Assembly (NCBI RefSeq): GCF_014899185.1
Contig: NZ_CP045201.1
Coordinates: forward strand, 163,501 to 227,500
Direction: 5' to 3'
From: Pseudooceanicola spongiae
GTDB taxonomy: Bacteria > Pseudomonadota > Alphaproteobacteria > Rhodobacterales > Rhodobacteraceae
DNA: 64,000 nt
Below the pieces are notes generated by a model. The model searched no databases, was not told where the DNA came from, and worked only from the letters and a program-made list of their open reading frames with translations. Numbering within the stretch: position 1 is the first letter of the stretch; every line of letters starts with the position of its first letter. Shown piece after piece: positions 1-8,746 of this stretch. The position numbers were made by a program, and so were the translations under genes.

Positions 1-895
1 GCATGATCTCCGGCGTCGGGTTGGCAAGGGCGAAGATGATCGGCTGCTTCTTGGTCATCCGGCCGACTTGTTCTGCGGTCAGAACGCCGGGACCGGAGAG
101 GCCCAGGAAAAGGTCCGCACCGTCGATCACATCATCCAGTGTGCGCAGGTCGCTCTTCTGCGCGAAGGCGGATTTGTGCGGGTTCATATCCTCGTTGCGG
201 CCCTCGTGGACCAGCCCGTGGATGTCGCAGAGCCAGATATTCTCGCGCTTGACGCCCAGCTTGACGAGCATGTTCAGGCAGGCGATCCCGGCAGCGCCGC
301 CACCGGTCGAGACGATCTTGATGTCCTCGAATTTCTTGTTGGCGACGCGCAGGGCGTTGGTCGCCGCCGCGCCGACGACGATGGCGGTGCCGTGCTGGTC
401 GTCGTGAAACACGGGGATATTCATCCGCTCGCGGCAGATCTTTTCCACGATGAAACAGTCGGGGGCCTTGATGTCTTCTAGATTGATGGCCCCGAACGTC
501 GGCTCAAGCGCGCAGACGATATCTGCCAGCTTTTCCGGATCGCTCTCGTTCAGCTCGATGTCGAAGCAATCGATACCGGCGAACTTCTTGAAGAGGACCG
601 CCTTGCCCTCCATCACGGGCTTGGAGGCCAGTGCGCCAATGTTGCCGAGGCCAAGCACGGCAGTCCCGTTTGATACGACAGCGACAAGGTTACCGCGCGA
701 CGTGTAGCGCGATGCGGCCTTGGGGTCTGCCTTGATCTCAAGGCAGGCCTCGGCGACGCCGGGCGAATAGGCCAGGCTGAGGTCGCGGCCATTGGCCAGC
801 GGCTTGGTTGCGCGGACCTCCAGCTTACCGGGTTTGGGGAATTCGTGATAGGCCAGCGCTGCATCGCGAAGCGTGGTCTTGTCGGTATCGGACAT
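1..895 (-). CDS. maeB: NADP-dependent malic enzyme, N-terminal part (cut by window edge)
   Basis: Oxidative decarboxylation of malate to pyruvate in the cytosol. About 298 residues are visible, beginning [20 protein letters not shown] and including [12 protein letters not shown], the malic-enzyme motif FHDDQHGTA and the start of the NAD(P)-binding domain ([17 protein letters not shown]). This is the bacterial MaeB type, which normally continues into a C-terminal phosphotransacetylase-like domain; that part lies outside the window. The ATG at 895 is the first in-frame Met before the conserved N-terminus. The gene is divergent from the nucleoside-salvage operon. Family assignment is firm; the NADP preference is inferred from the family. 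Confidence 0.93.
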   Translation of the reverse strand, partial: MSDTDKTTLRDAALAYHEFPKPGKLEVRATKPLANGRDLSLAYSPGVAEACLEIKADPKAASRYTSRGNLVAVVSNGTAVLGLGNIGALASKPVMEGKAVLFKKFAGIDCFDIELNESDPEKLADIVCALEPTFGAINLEDIKAPDCFIVEKICRERMNIPVFHDDQHGTAIVVGAAATNALRVANKKFEDIKIVSTGGGAAGIACLNMLVKLGVKRENIWLCDIHGLVHEGRNEDMNPHKSAFAQKSDLRTLDDVIDGADLFLGLSGPGVLTAEQVGRMTKKQPIIFALANPTPEIM

Positions 896-921
896 GAGCG
901 GCCTCATCCTCTTTGGAAGTA

Positions 922-935
922 GTTTAACGCTAAAC
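922..935. promoter_or_regulatory. Small inverted repeat upstream of malic enzyme
   Basis: GTTTA-ACGC-TAAAC, a 5-bp inverted repeat 27 bp upstream of the malic enzyme start, next to an A/T-rich stretch that could hold its -10 region. No regulator can be named. The rest of the 287-bp gap to cdd shows nothing else I recognise. Confidence 0.25.
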
Positions 936-1182
936 CATATCCCGGTCAGGGGGAACCCCTCGCCGGGCCCGATATTCTGGCCGCGCCGATTCATCATAGA
1001 GCGTGTTGAGGCCGCCTGAAAGCCATTCACAAGGTGGTGAAGCGTCGGGGGCCGAAAAGCCGACAGGGGGCGTTGGGTTAGCCCTTGCAAAGTGTTTCGC
1101 AGGCTTGAAGACTGCGCTGGAAACCCCGGTGTTGCGGCACCTGGGGCCTACATGACTGACTGACGCACAAGGAAACTTCCCA

Positions 1183-1575
1183 ATGGACCTGCTGAAAGCC
1201 GCCACCGCCGTGCGTGAAAACGCCTATGCGCCCTATTCCAAATTCAAGGTCGGCGCGGCAATCCGCTCGGCCTCGGGTGTGATCTACGCGGGCTGCAACG
1301 TCGAAAACGTCGCCTATCCCGAAGGAACCTGCGCCGAAGCCGGGGCGATTGCCGCCATGGTCGCCGCGGGCGAGACCGAGCTGACCGAGGTCTACGTCAT
1401 CGCCGACAGTCCCGCGCCGGTGCCGCCCTGTGGTGGCTGCCGCCAGAAGCTGGTCGAGTTCGGCAAGCCAGAGGTCAAGGTGACGATGTGCACCACGGAC
1501 GGCAAGACTTTGGAGATGACGCTGGACGAAATCCTGCCAGGGCGGTTCGTGGCGGACCATATGGCCAACACCTGA
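1183..1575 (+). CDS. cdd: Cytidine deaminase
   Basis: Deaminates cytidine and deoxycytidine to uridine and deoxyuridine. At 130 aa it has the length of the small homotetrameric class. The zinc site is visible: CNVENVAYPEGTCAEAGAI carries the C-x-[AV]-E catalytic motif (CAEAGA, Glu proton shuttle), and PPCGGCRQ gives the two further cysteines. It is the first gene of a five-gene salvage operon; deoA starts one base after its stop. The ATG is preceded by an AAGGAAA ribosome-binding site. Confidence 0.95.
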   Translation: MDLLKAATAVRENAYAPYSKFKVGAAIRSASGVIYAGCNVENVAYPEGTCAEAGAIAAMVAAGETELTEVYVIADSPAPVPPCGGCRQKLVEFGKPEVKVTMCTTDGKTLEMTLDEILPGRFVADHMANT

Positions 1576-1576
1576 G

Positions 1577-2887
1577 ATGACTGCGCGACGGATCATTGCC
1601 GCCCTGCGTGATGGGCGCACACCCTCGAAATCCGATCTTACGTGGTTCGCACAAGGGCTGTCGGATGGATCGGTGACGGATGCTCAGGCGGGGGCCTTTG
1701 CCATGGCCGTGCTGCTCAAGGGCATCGGAGAGGAGGGGCGGGTCGCCCTGACACTGGCGATGCGCGACAGTGGCCGGGTGCTGACCTGGGATCTGCCGGG
1801 GCCGGTGCTCGACAAGCACTCCACCGGCGGTGTCGGGGATTGCGTCAGTCTGGTGCTGGCCCCGGCGCTGGCGGCCTGCGGCGCCTATGTGCCGATGATT
1901 TCGGGCCGTGGGCTGGGCCATACCGGCGGGACGCTGGACAAGATGGAGGCGATACCTGGCGTTTCCACGCAGGTGTCCGAGGGCGCGTTTCGCCAACTGG
2001 TACGCGAGGCGGGCTGTGCCATCGTTTCGGCCAGTGCCGATATCGCCCCGGCGGATCGGCGGCTCTACGCCATCCGCGATGTCACGGCGACGGTGGAAAG
2101 CCTTGATCTGATCACGGCGTCGATCCTGTCGAAAAAGCTCGCCGCCGGGCTTCAGGGGCTGGTGCTGGACGTCAAATGCGGCTCCGGTGCCTTCATGAAA
2201 TCGCAGGGTGATGCAGCGGCGCTGGCGCGGGCACTGGTGTCGACGGCCAATGCCTCGGGTTGCCCGACGGAGGCCGTGCTGTCGGACATGAGCCAGCCTC
2301 TCGCCTCCTCGCTCGGCAACGCTCTGGAGGTCGCGGCCTCGATGCGGGTGCTCTGCGGGCAGGAGCGGGGGCGTCTGGGCGAGCTGAGCATCGCTCTCGG
2401 TGCCGGGCTGCTGCTGCAGGGCGGTTTGGTCAAGAGCGTCGAGGCGGGGGCCGAGGCGATGGAGCAGGCCCTGACAAGTGGCCGTGCGGCCGAACATTTC
2501 GGGCGCATGGTGGCGCTGATGGGCGGGCCGGTGCGCTTTACCGACGACTGGCAGCGGTTCCTGCCCGAGGCGACGGTGATCCGAGAGGTTGTCGCAGATC
2601 GGTCTGGGGTTATCGCGGCGATTGACGGAGAGGCGCTCGGCCTCGCGGTGGTCGATCTGGGCGGCGGGCGCAAGGTCGAGGGCGATGCCATCGACCCCGC
2701 CGTAGGCCTGACGGATGTGCTGCGGCTTGGGCAGCGGGTTGAGGCGGGGCAAGCCATTGCGCGGGTCCATGCCGCACGCGAGGGCAGTGCCGATGCTGCG
2801 GTGCGCGCGGTGCAGGCTGCGGTAACCATCACGGACGCGGCAGAGGCGACGCCCGGTCCGCTGATCCTGGAAAGGATCACGGGATGA
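1577..2887 (+). CDS. deoA: Thymidine phosphorylase
   Basis: Phosphorolysis of thymidine or deoxyuridine to base and deoxyribose 1-phosphate. The 436 aa match the usual length of the bacterial enzyme. The family signature is clear near residues 75-120: KHSTGGVGD (phosphate and pyrimidine contacts) followed by SGRGLGHTGGTLDK. The glycine-rich C-terminal alpha/beta domain (LGGGRKVEGDAIDPAVGLTD) is present. It abuts cdd and overlaps deoB by four bases, so the genes are probably translationally coupled; the deoxyribose 1-phosphate goes to DeoB. Confidence 0.95.
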   Translation: MTARRIIAALRDGRTPSKSDLTWFAQGLSDGSVTDAQAGAFAMAVLLKGIGEEGRVALTLAMRDSGRVLTWDLPGPVLDKHSTGGVGDCVSLVLAPALAACGAYVPMISGRGLGHTGGTLDKMEAIPGVSTQVSEGAFRQLVREAGCAIVSASADIAPADRRLYAIRDVTATVESLDLITASILSKKLAAGLQGLVLDVKCGSGAFMKSQGDAAALARALVSTANASGCPTEAVLSDMSQPLASSLGNALEVAASMRVLCGQERGRLGELSIALGAGLLLQGGLVKSVEAGAEAMEQALTSGRAAEHFGRMVALMGGPVRFTDDWQRFLPEATVIREVVADRSGVIAAIDGEALGLAVVDLGGGRKVEGDAIDPAVGLTDVLRLGQRVEAGQAIARVHAAREGSADAAVRAVQAAVTITDAAEATPGPLILERITG

Positions 2888-4092
2888 GCCGCGCTTTTCT
2901 GGTGGTGATGGACTCGGTCGGGATTGGCGGCGCGCCGGATGCTGCGGATTTCTTCAACGGTGCGCGGCCTGATACCGGGTCCAACACCCTGGCGCATATT
3001 GCGCAGGCCTGCGCCGAGGGGCGGGCAGAGGAGGGGCGCAGCGGTGCTCTGCAGTTGCCGAACCTTGCCGCTCTGGGTCTGGGGGCGGCGGTCGAGCTGG
3101 CCTCTGGCACGAGCGCGCCCGGACTGCAGGCCACGCCGACCGGCCTCTGGGGCGCGGCGAGCGAGGTCAGTCCCGGCAAGGACACCCCCACCGGCCACTG
3201 GGAGCTGGCGGGCGTGCCGGTGCCCTGGGACTGGCATTATTTCCCCGACACAACGCCTGCCTTCCCAGCCGAGCTGGTGGCCGAGGTTTGCCGCCTTGCG
3301 GGCACCGACGGGATCCTTGGCAACTGCCACGCCAGCGGGACCGAGGTGATCGCCCGCCTTGGCGCGGAGCACCTGAGAACCGGCTGGCCGATTTGCTATA
3401 CCTCTGCTGACAGCGTGTTCCAGATTGCGGCGCATGAGGGCAGCTTTGGCAACGACCGCCTGCAAACGCTGGCAAAAGATCTCTCGCCCATGCTCCACGT
3501 GATGAAGGTGGGGCGGGTGATCACGCGACCTTTCGTGGGCGAGGAGGGCACGTTCACCCGCACCGCCAACCGTCGCGATTATGCCATGGCGCTGCCCAGC
3601 CCGTCGCTGTGCGACTGGGTGCAGGCGGCAGGGGGCACTGTCCACGGGGTCGGCAAGATCGGCGACATCTTCTCGATGCAGGGGATTGATGACGTGGTGA
3701 AGGGCTCTGACGCGGCGCTGATGGATCAGCTGGACCGACTGGTCGGGGAGGCCGAAGAGGGCGCGCTTACCTTCGCCAATTTCGTGGAATTCGACAGCCT
3801 CTATGGACATCGGCGTGATATTTCGGGATATGCCCGCGCGTTGGAATGGTTTGATGGCCGGATCGGCGCTGTGATCAATCGGCTGAGGCCGGGGGACATG
3901 CTGCTCTTGACGGCGGACCACGGGAATGATCCCAGCTGGTTCGGCAGCGACCACACCCGGGAACGGGTGCCGGTGCTGATTGCGGGCCTTGGGGCCGGGC
4001 CGCTGGGCCTGTGCCAGTTCACAGATGTTGCGGCCACCGTGGCGCGTCACCTTGGCGTGGCGGCGCAGGGGCCGGGAAGGAGCCTGATATGA
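2884..4092 (+). CDS. deoB: Phosphopentomutase
   Basis: Interconverts (deoxy)ribose 1-phosphate and 5-phosphate, linking nucleoside phosphorolysis to central metabolism. The 402 aa show the alkaline-phosphatase-superfamily metal sites: VMDSVGIGGAPDA with the N-terminal Asp, DTGSNT with the phosphorylated Thr, and TADHGNDPSWFGSDHTRE near the C-terminus. It starts inside the deoA stop (ATGA) and its own stop overlaps the add start. No deoC aldolase is visible in the window, so the product must be used by an enzyme encoded elsewhere. Confidence 0.95.
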   Translation: MSRAFLVVMDSVGIGGAPDAADFFNGARPDTGSNTLAHIAQACAEGRAEEGRSGALQLPNLAALGLGAAVELASGTSAPGLQATPTGLWGAASEVSPGKDTPTGHWELAGVPVPWDWHYFPDTTPAFPAELVAEVCRLAGTDGILGNCHASGTEVIARLGAEHLRTGWPICYTSADSVFQIAAHEGSFGNDRLQTLAKDLSPMLHVMKVGRVITRPFVGEEGTFTRTANRRDYAMALPSPSLCDWVQAAGGTVHGVGKIGDIFSMQGIDDVVKGSDAALMDQLDRLVGEAEEGALTFANFVEFDSLYGHRRDISGYARALEWFDGRIGAVINRLRPGDMLLLTADHGNDPSWFGSDHTRERVPVLIAGLGAGPLGLCQFTDVAATVARHLGVAAQGPGRSLI

Positions 4093-5126
4093 GAGACCGA
4101 GAGCGAGATCGCGACTCCGACCTGGACCTGGAATTCGACGTGGCCGAGCTGCGCAAGGTGGAGCTGCACCTGCACCATGAAGGCGCCGCCCCGCCGGAGT
4201 TCATCCGTCGCATCGCGCAGGAAAAGCGCATCGACCTCGGCAAGGTTTTTGACGCCCGTGGTAACTATGCCTACACGGATTTCGTCGATTTCCTGAGGGT
4301 TTACGAGGCCGCGACCGAGGTGCTGAAAACGCCCGAGGACTACGCCCGCCTGACCACCGCTGTGCTGGAGCAATCCGCCGAGAACGGGGTGATCTATTCC
4401 GAGACCTTCCTGTCGCCGGATTTCTGTGGTGGCAGCGATGTCGGCGCGTGGAAGGAATACCTGCATGCGATCCGCGAGGCGGCGGACGCGGCAGAACGCA
4501 ATATGGGCATCGTGTTGCGTGGCGTGATCACCTGCATCCGCCACTTCGGCCCCGACAAGGCCCGTGCCACGGCTGCCTGCGCGGCCGAGACGGCGGGCGA
4601 CTGGATCGTCGGCTTCGGCATCGCCGGGGATGAGGCCAAGGGCAAGCCCAAGGACTTTTCCTATGCCTTTGATATGGCACGCGAAGCTGGCTTGCACCTG
4701 ACCGCCCACGCGGGCGAATGGGGCGGGCCGCAATCGGTGCGCGACGCGATCAATGACCTTGGCGTCAGCCGCATCGGCCATGGCGTGCGCGCGATCGAGG
4801 ATCTGGCGCTGGTCGATCAACTGGCCGAATCCGGCGTCGTGCTGGAGGTCTGCCCCGGCTCGAACGTGGCGCTGAGGGTCTATCCCGACATCGCCCGCCA
4901 TCCCATTCAGATGCTGCGCGAGCGTGGCGTCAAGGTGACCGTCTCGACCGACGATCCGCCGTTCTTTCACACCACGATGAACCGTGAATACGAGGCATTG
5001 CGCACGACCTTCAGCTGGGACAGGGAGGTCTTTGCCGAGATCGCCCGCAACTCGCTGGACGCCGCTTTCTGTGATGCCGACACCAAAGCAAAACTGGCCA
5101 AGCGCCTTGAGGAGACCCCGGCATGA
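4089..5126 (+). CDS. add: Adenosine deaminase
   Basis: Zinc-dependent deamination of adenosine and deoxyadenosine to (deoxy)inosine. I chose the ATG at 4089 because it overlaps the deoB stop (ATGA), giving 345 aa; a longer frame opens upstream at 4011 inside deoB. Motifs are [11 protein letters not shown] (metal-binding HxH; canonical HLDG is here HHEG), HAGEWGGP (catalytic Glu region), RIGHGVRA and STDDPPFF. The N-terminus has an odd highly charged run ([14 protein letters not shown]). It overlaps upp by four bases. Confidence 0.92.
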   Translation: MRDRERDRDSDLDLEFDVAELRKVELHLHHEGAAPPEFIRRIAQEKRIDLGKVFDARGNYAYTDFVDFLRVYEAATEVLKTPEDYARLTTAVLEQSAENGVIYSETFLSPDFCGGSDVGAWKEYLHAIREAADAAERNMGIVLRGVITCIRHFGPDKARATAACAAETAGDWIVGFGIAGDEAKGKPKDFSYAFDMAREAGLHLTAHAGEWGGPQSVRDAINDLGVSRIGHGVRAIEDLALVDQLAESGVVLEVCPGSNVALRVYPDIARHPIQMLRERGVKVTVSTDDPPFFHTTMNREYEALRTTFSWDREVFAEIARNSLDAAFCDADTKAKLAKRLEETPA

Positions 5127-5770
5127 GCGACAGCCCCGAGATCGAACACCTGACCATCGTCACCCACCCGATGGTGCAGCACAAGCTGACACTGATGCGC
5201 GAGGAAGAGACCTCGACCGCGAAGTTCCGTCAGTTGTTGCGTGAAATCAGCCAGTTGCTGGCCTATGAGATCACCCGCAACATGGAAATGACCACCAAGC
5301 GCATCAAGACCCCGATGGAGGAAATGGACGCGCCTGTGCTGGATGGCAAGAAGCTGGCGCTGATCTCTATCCTGCGGGCAGGCAACGGTCTGATGGATGG
5401 CATTCTTGAGCTGGTTCCAGCGGCGCGCGTCGGTTTCGTCGGGCTGTACCGGGACGAGGAAACGCTGCAGCCGGTCCAGTATTATTTCAAGGTGCCGGAG
5501 AGCCTCGGCGACCGGCTGGTGATCGCGGTCGATCCGATGCTGGCGACGGGGAATTCGTCGGTGGCGGCGATCGACCTGCTGAAAAAGGCCGGTGCGACGA
5601 ACATCCGCTTTCTCTGCCTGCTGGCCGCGCCTGAGGGCGTTGCGCGCATGAAAGAAGCGCACCCGGATGTGCCGATCGTGACCGCCTCTCTCGACAGTCA
5701 TCTGAACGAGCAGGGCTATATCGTGCCGGGTCTGGGCGATGCCGGTGACCGGATGTTTGGCACGAAATAA
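5123..5770 (+). CDS. upp: Uracil phosphoribosyltransferase
   Basis: Converts uracil and PRPP to UMP, the terminal pyrimidine-rescue step of this operon. At 215 aa it has the normal length, with the PRTase fold motifs [34 protein letters not shown] (PRPP loop) and the uracil-binding C-terminus [16 protein letters not shown]. It starts within the add stop codon and is the last gene before a strong intrinsic terminator, which marks the operon end. Confidence 0.96.
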   Translation: MSDSPEIEHLTIVTHPMVQHKLTLMREEETSTAKFRQLLREISQLLAYEITRNMEMTTKRIKTPMEEMDAPVLDGKKLALISILRAGNGLMDGILELVPAARVGFVGLYRDEETLQPVQYYFKVPESLGDRLVIAVDPMLATGNSSVAAIDLLKKAGATNIRFLCLLAAPEGVARMKEAHPDVPIVTASLDSHLNEQGYIVPGLGDAGDRMFGTK

Positions 5771-5793
5771 GCCCTTTTCAGGGGCGTCAATGC

Positions 5794-5824
5794 AACGGCC
5801 CGCAGTTTGCGCTGCGGGCCGTTT
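5794..5824 (+). terminator. Intrinsic terminator of the cdd-deoAB-add-upp operon
   Basis: A perfect 12-bp stem (AACGGCCCGCAG paired with CTGCGGGCCGTT) with a 6-base loop, followed by T residues, 24 bases after the upp stop. It faces the convergent gene at 5853-6896. Confidence 0.85.
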
Positions 5825-5852
5825 TGCGTTGTGCTGTGGTGGCTTGCAGGCC

Positions 5853-6896
5853 TTAGTTGCCGCAGATGCTCTGCAGGCGCAGCCAGTCGGAATCGCGCAG
5901 CACCGGGGTCGGGGCGCCATTCGGAAAGGGGTCCGCTTCGATGAGCTTCAGCATGTCGTTGGCACGGGTGCCTTGCACGCCAAGGTCGTGCGCCGTGGCG
6001 TAGGGGCGGGTCTGGATGCCCGCTGCTGCAAACCCTGCGATCAGCGTGTCATCCGAGAGTTTCACCGGAATCGCCTTGAGCAGAGAGCTGGCGTGCAGGC
6101 GCAGGATGTCGTCTGAGATATCGCCGGTGGTCAGCAGGCGCAGCACGGCGGCGGTGCCCGCTTCGTCCAGCAGCCGGTCGATGGGATCGCGGGCATCGGC
6201 GCGCAGACGCTCGGCGACGATGAACCCGGCCGTGACCTCAGGATCCTCAAAATCCTCGACCATCTTGCGGTTCAGCAGGATGATGCCACCGGGCAGATGC
6301 GCGGTGTCGGGGACGCCGCTGCGCACCACAAACAACTTGGGCAGGGCGCCCGAGGGGCCGCGCAGGCGCTCTGCCAGCCGTTGCAGGGCGATATCACCAC
6401 CGCCGGCGCTACAGGGCGGGCCGGTCAGCGCCTGAACCTTGGTGAACAGCTTGGCCCCGATCTCGTCCCGCTTGACCTGCGGCAGCACCGCAAGGGCCTG
6501 CCGCTCCAGCGCTTCGGGCAGCCAGATGAAGCCGCAAGAGGCGATCACGCCGAGAAACGCCAGAACCATCCAAAGGCGCAGGCGGCCTTTGCGGGGGCGG
6601 CGGCGTTCGACGGTGCTGCGCAGTTTCTCAAGCGCCTCGATCATCTCGGCCTCTTCGGGCGCGAGGTGCAGCGTCTCGCCGGAATCGCCGTCGGGGTGAT
6701 AAATTGCTGGGGTTTCCCCGGGGTTGGCACGCGCCAGAGCGGCTATCGACCAATGCGTCAGGGGCCGATCCTGAAGGTCCGAAATGACCACAGTCGCCTC
6801 GCCGATGGAAACAATGACGTCCCGAGGCTCGGTGCCCGCAGCCTCCCGCCACTGGGCGGCGGCTTCCAGCCGCTGATACTTCTCCAAGGCTGTCAT
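5853..6896 (-). CDS. Membrane-anchored M48-like protein lacking the zinc motif
   Basis: A 347-aa protein with an N-terminal cytosolic region (about 1-105), an Arg-rich stretch, one membrane segment near 107-127 (WMVLAFLGVIASCGFIWLP) and a C-terminal domain. Residues from about 200 resemble M48-type peptidases: AHLPGGIILLNRKMVEDFEDPE looks like the usual LPGG-hhhhN segment before the HExxH helix. The expected HExxH is replaced by FIVAERLR, so no zinc-binding His pair is seen. I infer a catalytically dead relative, perhaps a binding or scaffold protein. A two-Cys pattern (PPCSAGG, SICGN) could form a disulfide. The function is unknown. Confidence 0.7.
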   Translation of the reverse strand: MTALEKYQRLEAAAQWREAAGTEPRDVIVSIGEATVVISDLQDRPLTHWSIAALARANPGETPAIYHPDGDSGETLHLAPEEAEMIEALEKLRSTVERRRPRKGRLRLWMVLAFLGVIASCGFIWLPEALERQALAVLPQVKRDEIGAKLFTKVQALTGPPCSAGGGDIALQRLAERLRGPSGALPKLFVVRSGVPDTAHLPGGIILLNRKMVEDFEDPEVTAGFIVAERLRADARDPIDRLLDEAGTAAVLRLLTTGDISDDILRLHASSLLKAIPVKLSDDTLIAGFAAAGIQTRPYATAHDLGVQGTRANDMLKLIEADPFPNGAPTPVLRDSDWLRLQSICGN

Positions 6897-6944
6897 TCAG
6901 GTCTGCTCTTCCGGATCGTTCTGCGGGGGCTCTGTCTGGGACAT
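6897..6944 (-). CDS. Possible 15-residue leader peptide
   Basis: ATG at 6944 preceded by AGAAGG, encoding MSQTEPPQNDPEEQT, with its TGA directly abutting the ATG of the M48-like gene. The spacing suggests a translationally coupled leader or the remains of an N-terminal extension. No homologue is recognised, so it is a weak call resting on the ribosome site and the exact junction. Confidence 0.25.
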   Translation of the reverse strand: MSQTEPPQNDPEEQT

Positions 6945-7138
6945 GTGCCAGCCTTCTGATTGCCCGACAGATTAGCACGGGGTTTGACGGGGCCGCAATC
7001 ATGCGAAGAAACGTAGGCAATCGGACTCTTGTTTACCTAGCGTTAAGGTCTGAGCGGTCAGGTCACTGTCAGACGGGCAGGGACGTTGCGCACCGAGGTG
7101 GTGCCATCCTTGCCGGTTTTATCTGCAGGAGGTGGGTC

Positions 7139-7264
7139 TTGGATCAGGTGCTGACCGTTGTTGTTTCAGGTCTGGTGTGTGGTGGAGTGATGCTGCGTTG
7201 GGGGTATCCGCAATTTCGGGTGCGCACGAGTGCATTGCGGCGTTTGCGGTCGCGGGCCCGATAG
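7139..7264 (+). CDS. Possible small single-pass membrane protein (TTG start)
   Basis: A 41-residue frame starts at TTG 7139, preceded by a perfect AGGAGG seven bases upstream, the strongest ribosome site in this otherwise empty region. The product begins with a hydrophobic span (DQVLTVVVSGLVCGGVMLRW) and ends with an Arg-rich tail (RTSALRRLRSRAR), the positive-inside pattern of a small inner-membrane protein. No family is recognised, and it could be a chance frame. Confidence 0.35.
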   Translation: MDQVLTVVVSGLVCGGVMLRWGYPQFRVRTSALRRLRSRAR

Positions 7265-7780
7265 CGCCTGGGGCGCTCGCTTGTACACATTCTATGGCTC
7301 GCGCACAGGCGGAGCGCTCTGCCTGTATGGGCGACGAGGGCCGCTCCGCCAGGCCACAGGCGATTCGCGGAGCATAAGAAAAGCGAAGCCATTTTTGCGG
7401 TTTCGCTATGCTTGTCGACATTGTGACGCTTTTTAGCGCCATTTCCTACGTATTCGATGCCGGCGCGCGCTACCCCACGACGCCGGTTTGATGGATGCAG
7501 ACATGTCGAAATCCGGCTTGAACGGAATTTTAGGGTCTCTTTTGGAGTAATCGGCGTAAATCGTTCTGAATCCTGACTGACCTGTCGCAAAAGCGATGCA
7601 GCTTACTCGACAGACTCTCATCCTAATGCGAAAATCTGAGCAAGTGATGAAGGGGCCCTGTATATCTGCCCCGATGTTGTCTGTGCGGCTGGCGTTCCAG
7701 CCGGTCCTTGTTCTGTACCGAGTTCGGGTTTTGCGCCAAGAGAGCCACTGACGTGGGCGAGCCAGACGGGATTGCCGGAC
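7265..7780. other. Non-coding stretch with stem-loops
   Basis: No convincing gene lies here; the frames on both strands lack family features. The clearest structure is at 7371-7412, where AGCGAAGCC pairs with GGTTTCGCT around the loop ATTTTTGC, flanked by AGCAT and ATGCT. A smaller CGCT-AGCG hairpin follows near 7428-7439. These could be a bidirectional terminator or part of an unannotated small RNA. Base composition is lower in GC than the neighbours. Confidence 0.4.
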
Positions 7781-8527
7781 ATGTTTGATATCAGTTTGCT
7801 GCGAATCCAGAGCCATGAGGCCCGGCCAGACGAAAACGTCCGGCTGCCTCATCACACGTTTGCCCCTGAAATCCGCTTTCGCGACCATGAAAGCGCCCTG
7901 TCGGGGATGCTGGCAGGCACCCGCGTGGCCACGGTTGTCGGCTGGCAAAAGATCGAAACCCTGCAGGTCGGGGACGCGGTTCTGACCTTTGACAACGGGC
8001 TGCAACCGTTGCGCGCCATCACCCGACTCGATCTGTGGAGCGGCGCTGGCGACTGCCCCAAAGAGCAACATCCGCTGCATGTTCCCGCCGCAGCGATCGG
8101 CAACCGCGAAGACCTTATTTTGCTGCCCCGCCAAGGGGTTCTGATCGAGAGCGCCACTGCTGAGCGGGCCTTTGGCGACCCGCTTGTGCTGTTGCGTGCA
8201 GAGGTGCTCGACGGGCTCTGCGCCACGTCGCGGCGCCGGGCAACGCCGGGCCGTCAGGTCTATCTGCTGGAGTTCGATGATGATCAGCTGGTCTTTGCCA
8301 GCACCGGCGCGCTGTGCATCTGTCCGGCGGGCGGAGACCTGCTGAACCGCAGGTTTGCGCGCCCGACCGGCACAGGGGGTCAGTACACCGTTCTGAGCAT
8401 GGAGAGCGATCCTGCGCTGATCGCCGAGATCCTGTGGGAGCTGGATGTGACCTGGGCCGGCATCGTGGCGCGCAAACGCCAGCAGGCGGACCGCAGGCCC
8501 GCTCAGGGCAGCCGTCTGGTCATCTGA
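7781..8527 (+). CDS. Hint-domain protein lacking the N-terminal cysteine
   Basis: A 248-aa protein of the Hint_2 (hedgehog/intein-like) family common in roseobacters. GTRVATVVGWQKIETLQVGDAV followed by TFDNGLQPLRAI is the family hallmark near residues 46-85. In self-processing members the Hint fold begins with a nucleophilic Cys (C-F-x-x-G-T); the aligned position here is Gly (SGMLAGT), so autoprocessing is not expected. There is no signal peptide. The C-terminal half (FGDPLVLLRAEVLDGL, VYLLEFDDDQLVFASTGA) fits the rest of the Hint fold. I took the ATG at 7781; a TTG at 7772 is in frame. It stands alone with no operon partner. Confidence 0.75.
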   Translation: MFDISLLRIQSHEARPDENVRLPHHTFAPEIRFRDHESALSGMLAGTRVATVVGWQKIETLQVGDAVLTFDNGLQPLRAITRLDLWSGAGDCPKEQHPLHVPAAAIGNREDLILLPRQGVLIESATAERAFGDPLVLLRAEVLDGLCATSRRRATPGRQVYLLEFDDDQLVFASTGALCICPAGGDLLNRRFARPTGTGGQYTVLSMESDPALIAEILWELDVTWAGIVARKRQQADRRPAQGSRLVI

Positions 8528-8592
8528 CCCGGGGTCTGGTCCTCACTCCCGCCATTTTGAATGGTTAACGGCTCGGAGCGGCGAAATCGCAA

Positions 8593-8637
8593 TGTCGGTA
8601 TTGCGTCGGTAACCCGTCGGTATTTGAACGGTGCGAC
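8593..8637. repeat. 11-bp-phased CGTCGGTA array, copy 1
   Basis: Four units of TNGCGTCGGTA type spaced exactly 11 bp apart, ending in GGTGCGA. It lies between the convergent ends of the Hint gene and the Bcr/CflA gene. The same 45-bp arrangement recurs at 36207-36251 and 50249-50293. The fourth unit here is degraded (TTGAACGGTGCGA). Confidence 0.7.
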
Positions 8638-8746
8638 ATCCGCCCCCGGACCAAAGGTTAACGCAGCAGGACCATGGGCTGAACAGCAGTCGGGCCGGCC
8701 CGCAGTGCGGCGGCCCGGCCCGTTCGGTGGTCCTGTTCGGGGTGCC

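Noticed and set aside
2152..4050. 632-codon open frame antisense to deoA and deoB
   Set aside because: The frame has no family features, lies opposite strongly supported genes, and arises from high GC codon bias that removes stops on the opposite strand.
7433..8134. 233-codon minus-strand frame over the Hint gene's 5' half
   Set aside because: It overlaps the well-supported Hint gene and gives no family match.
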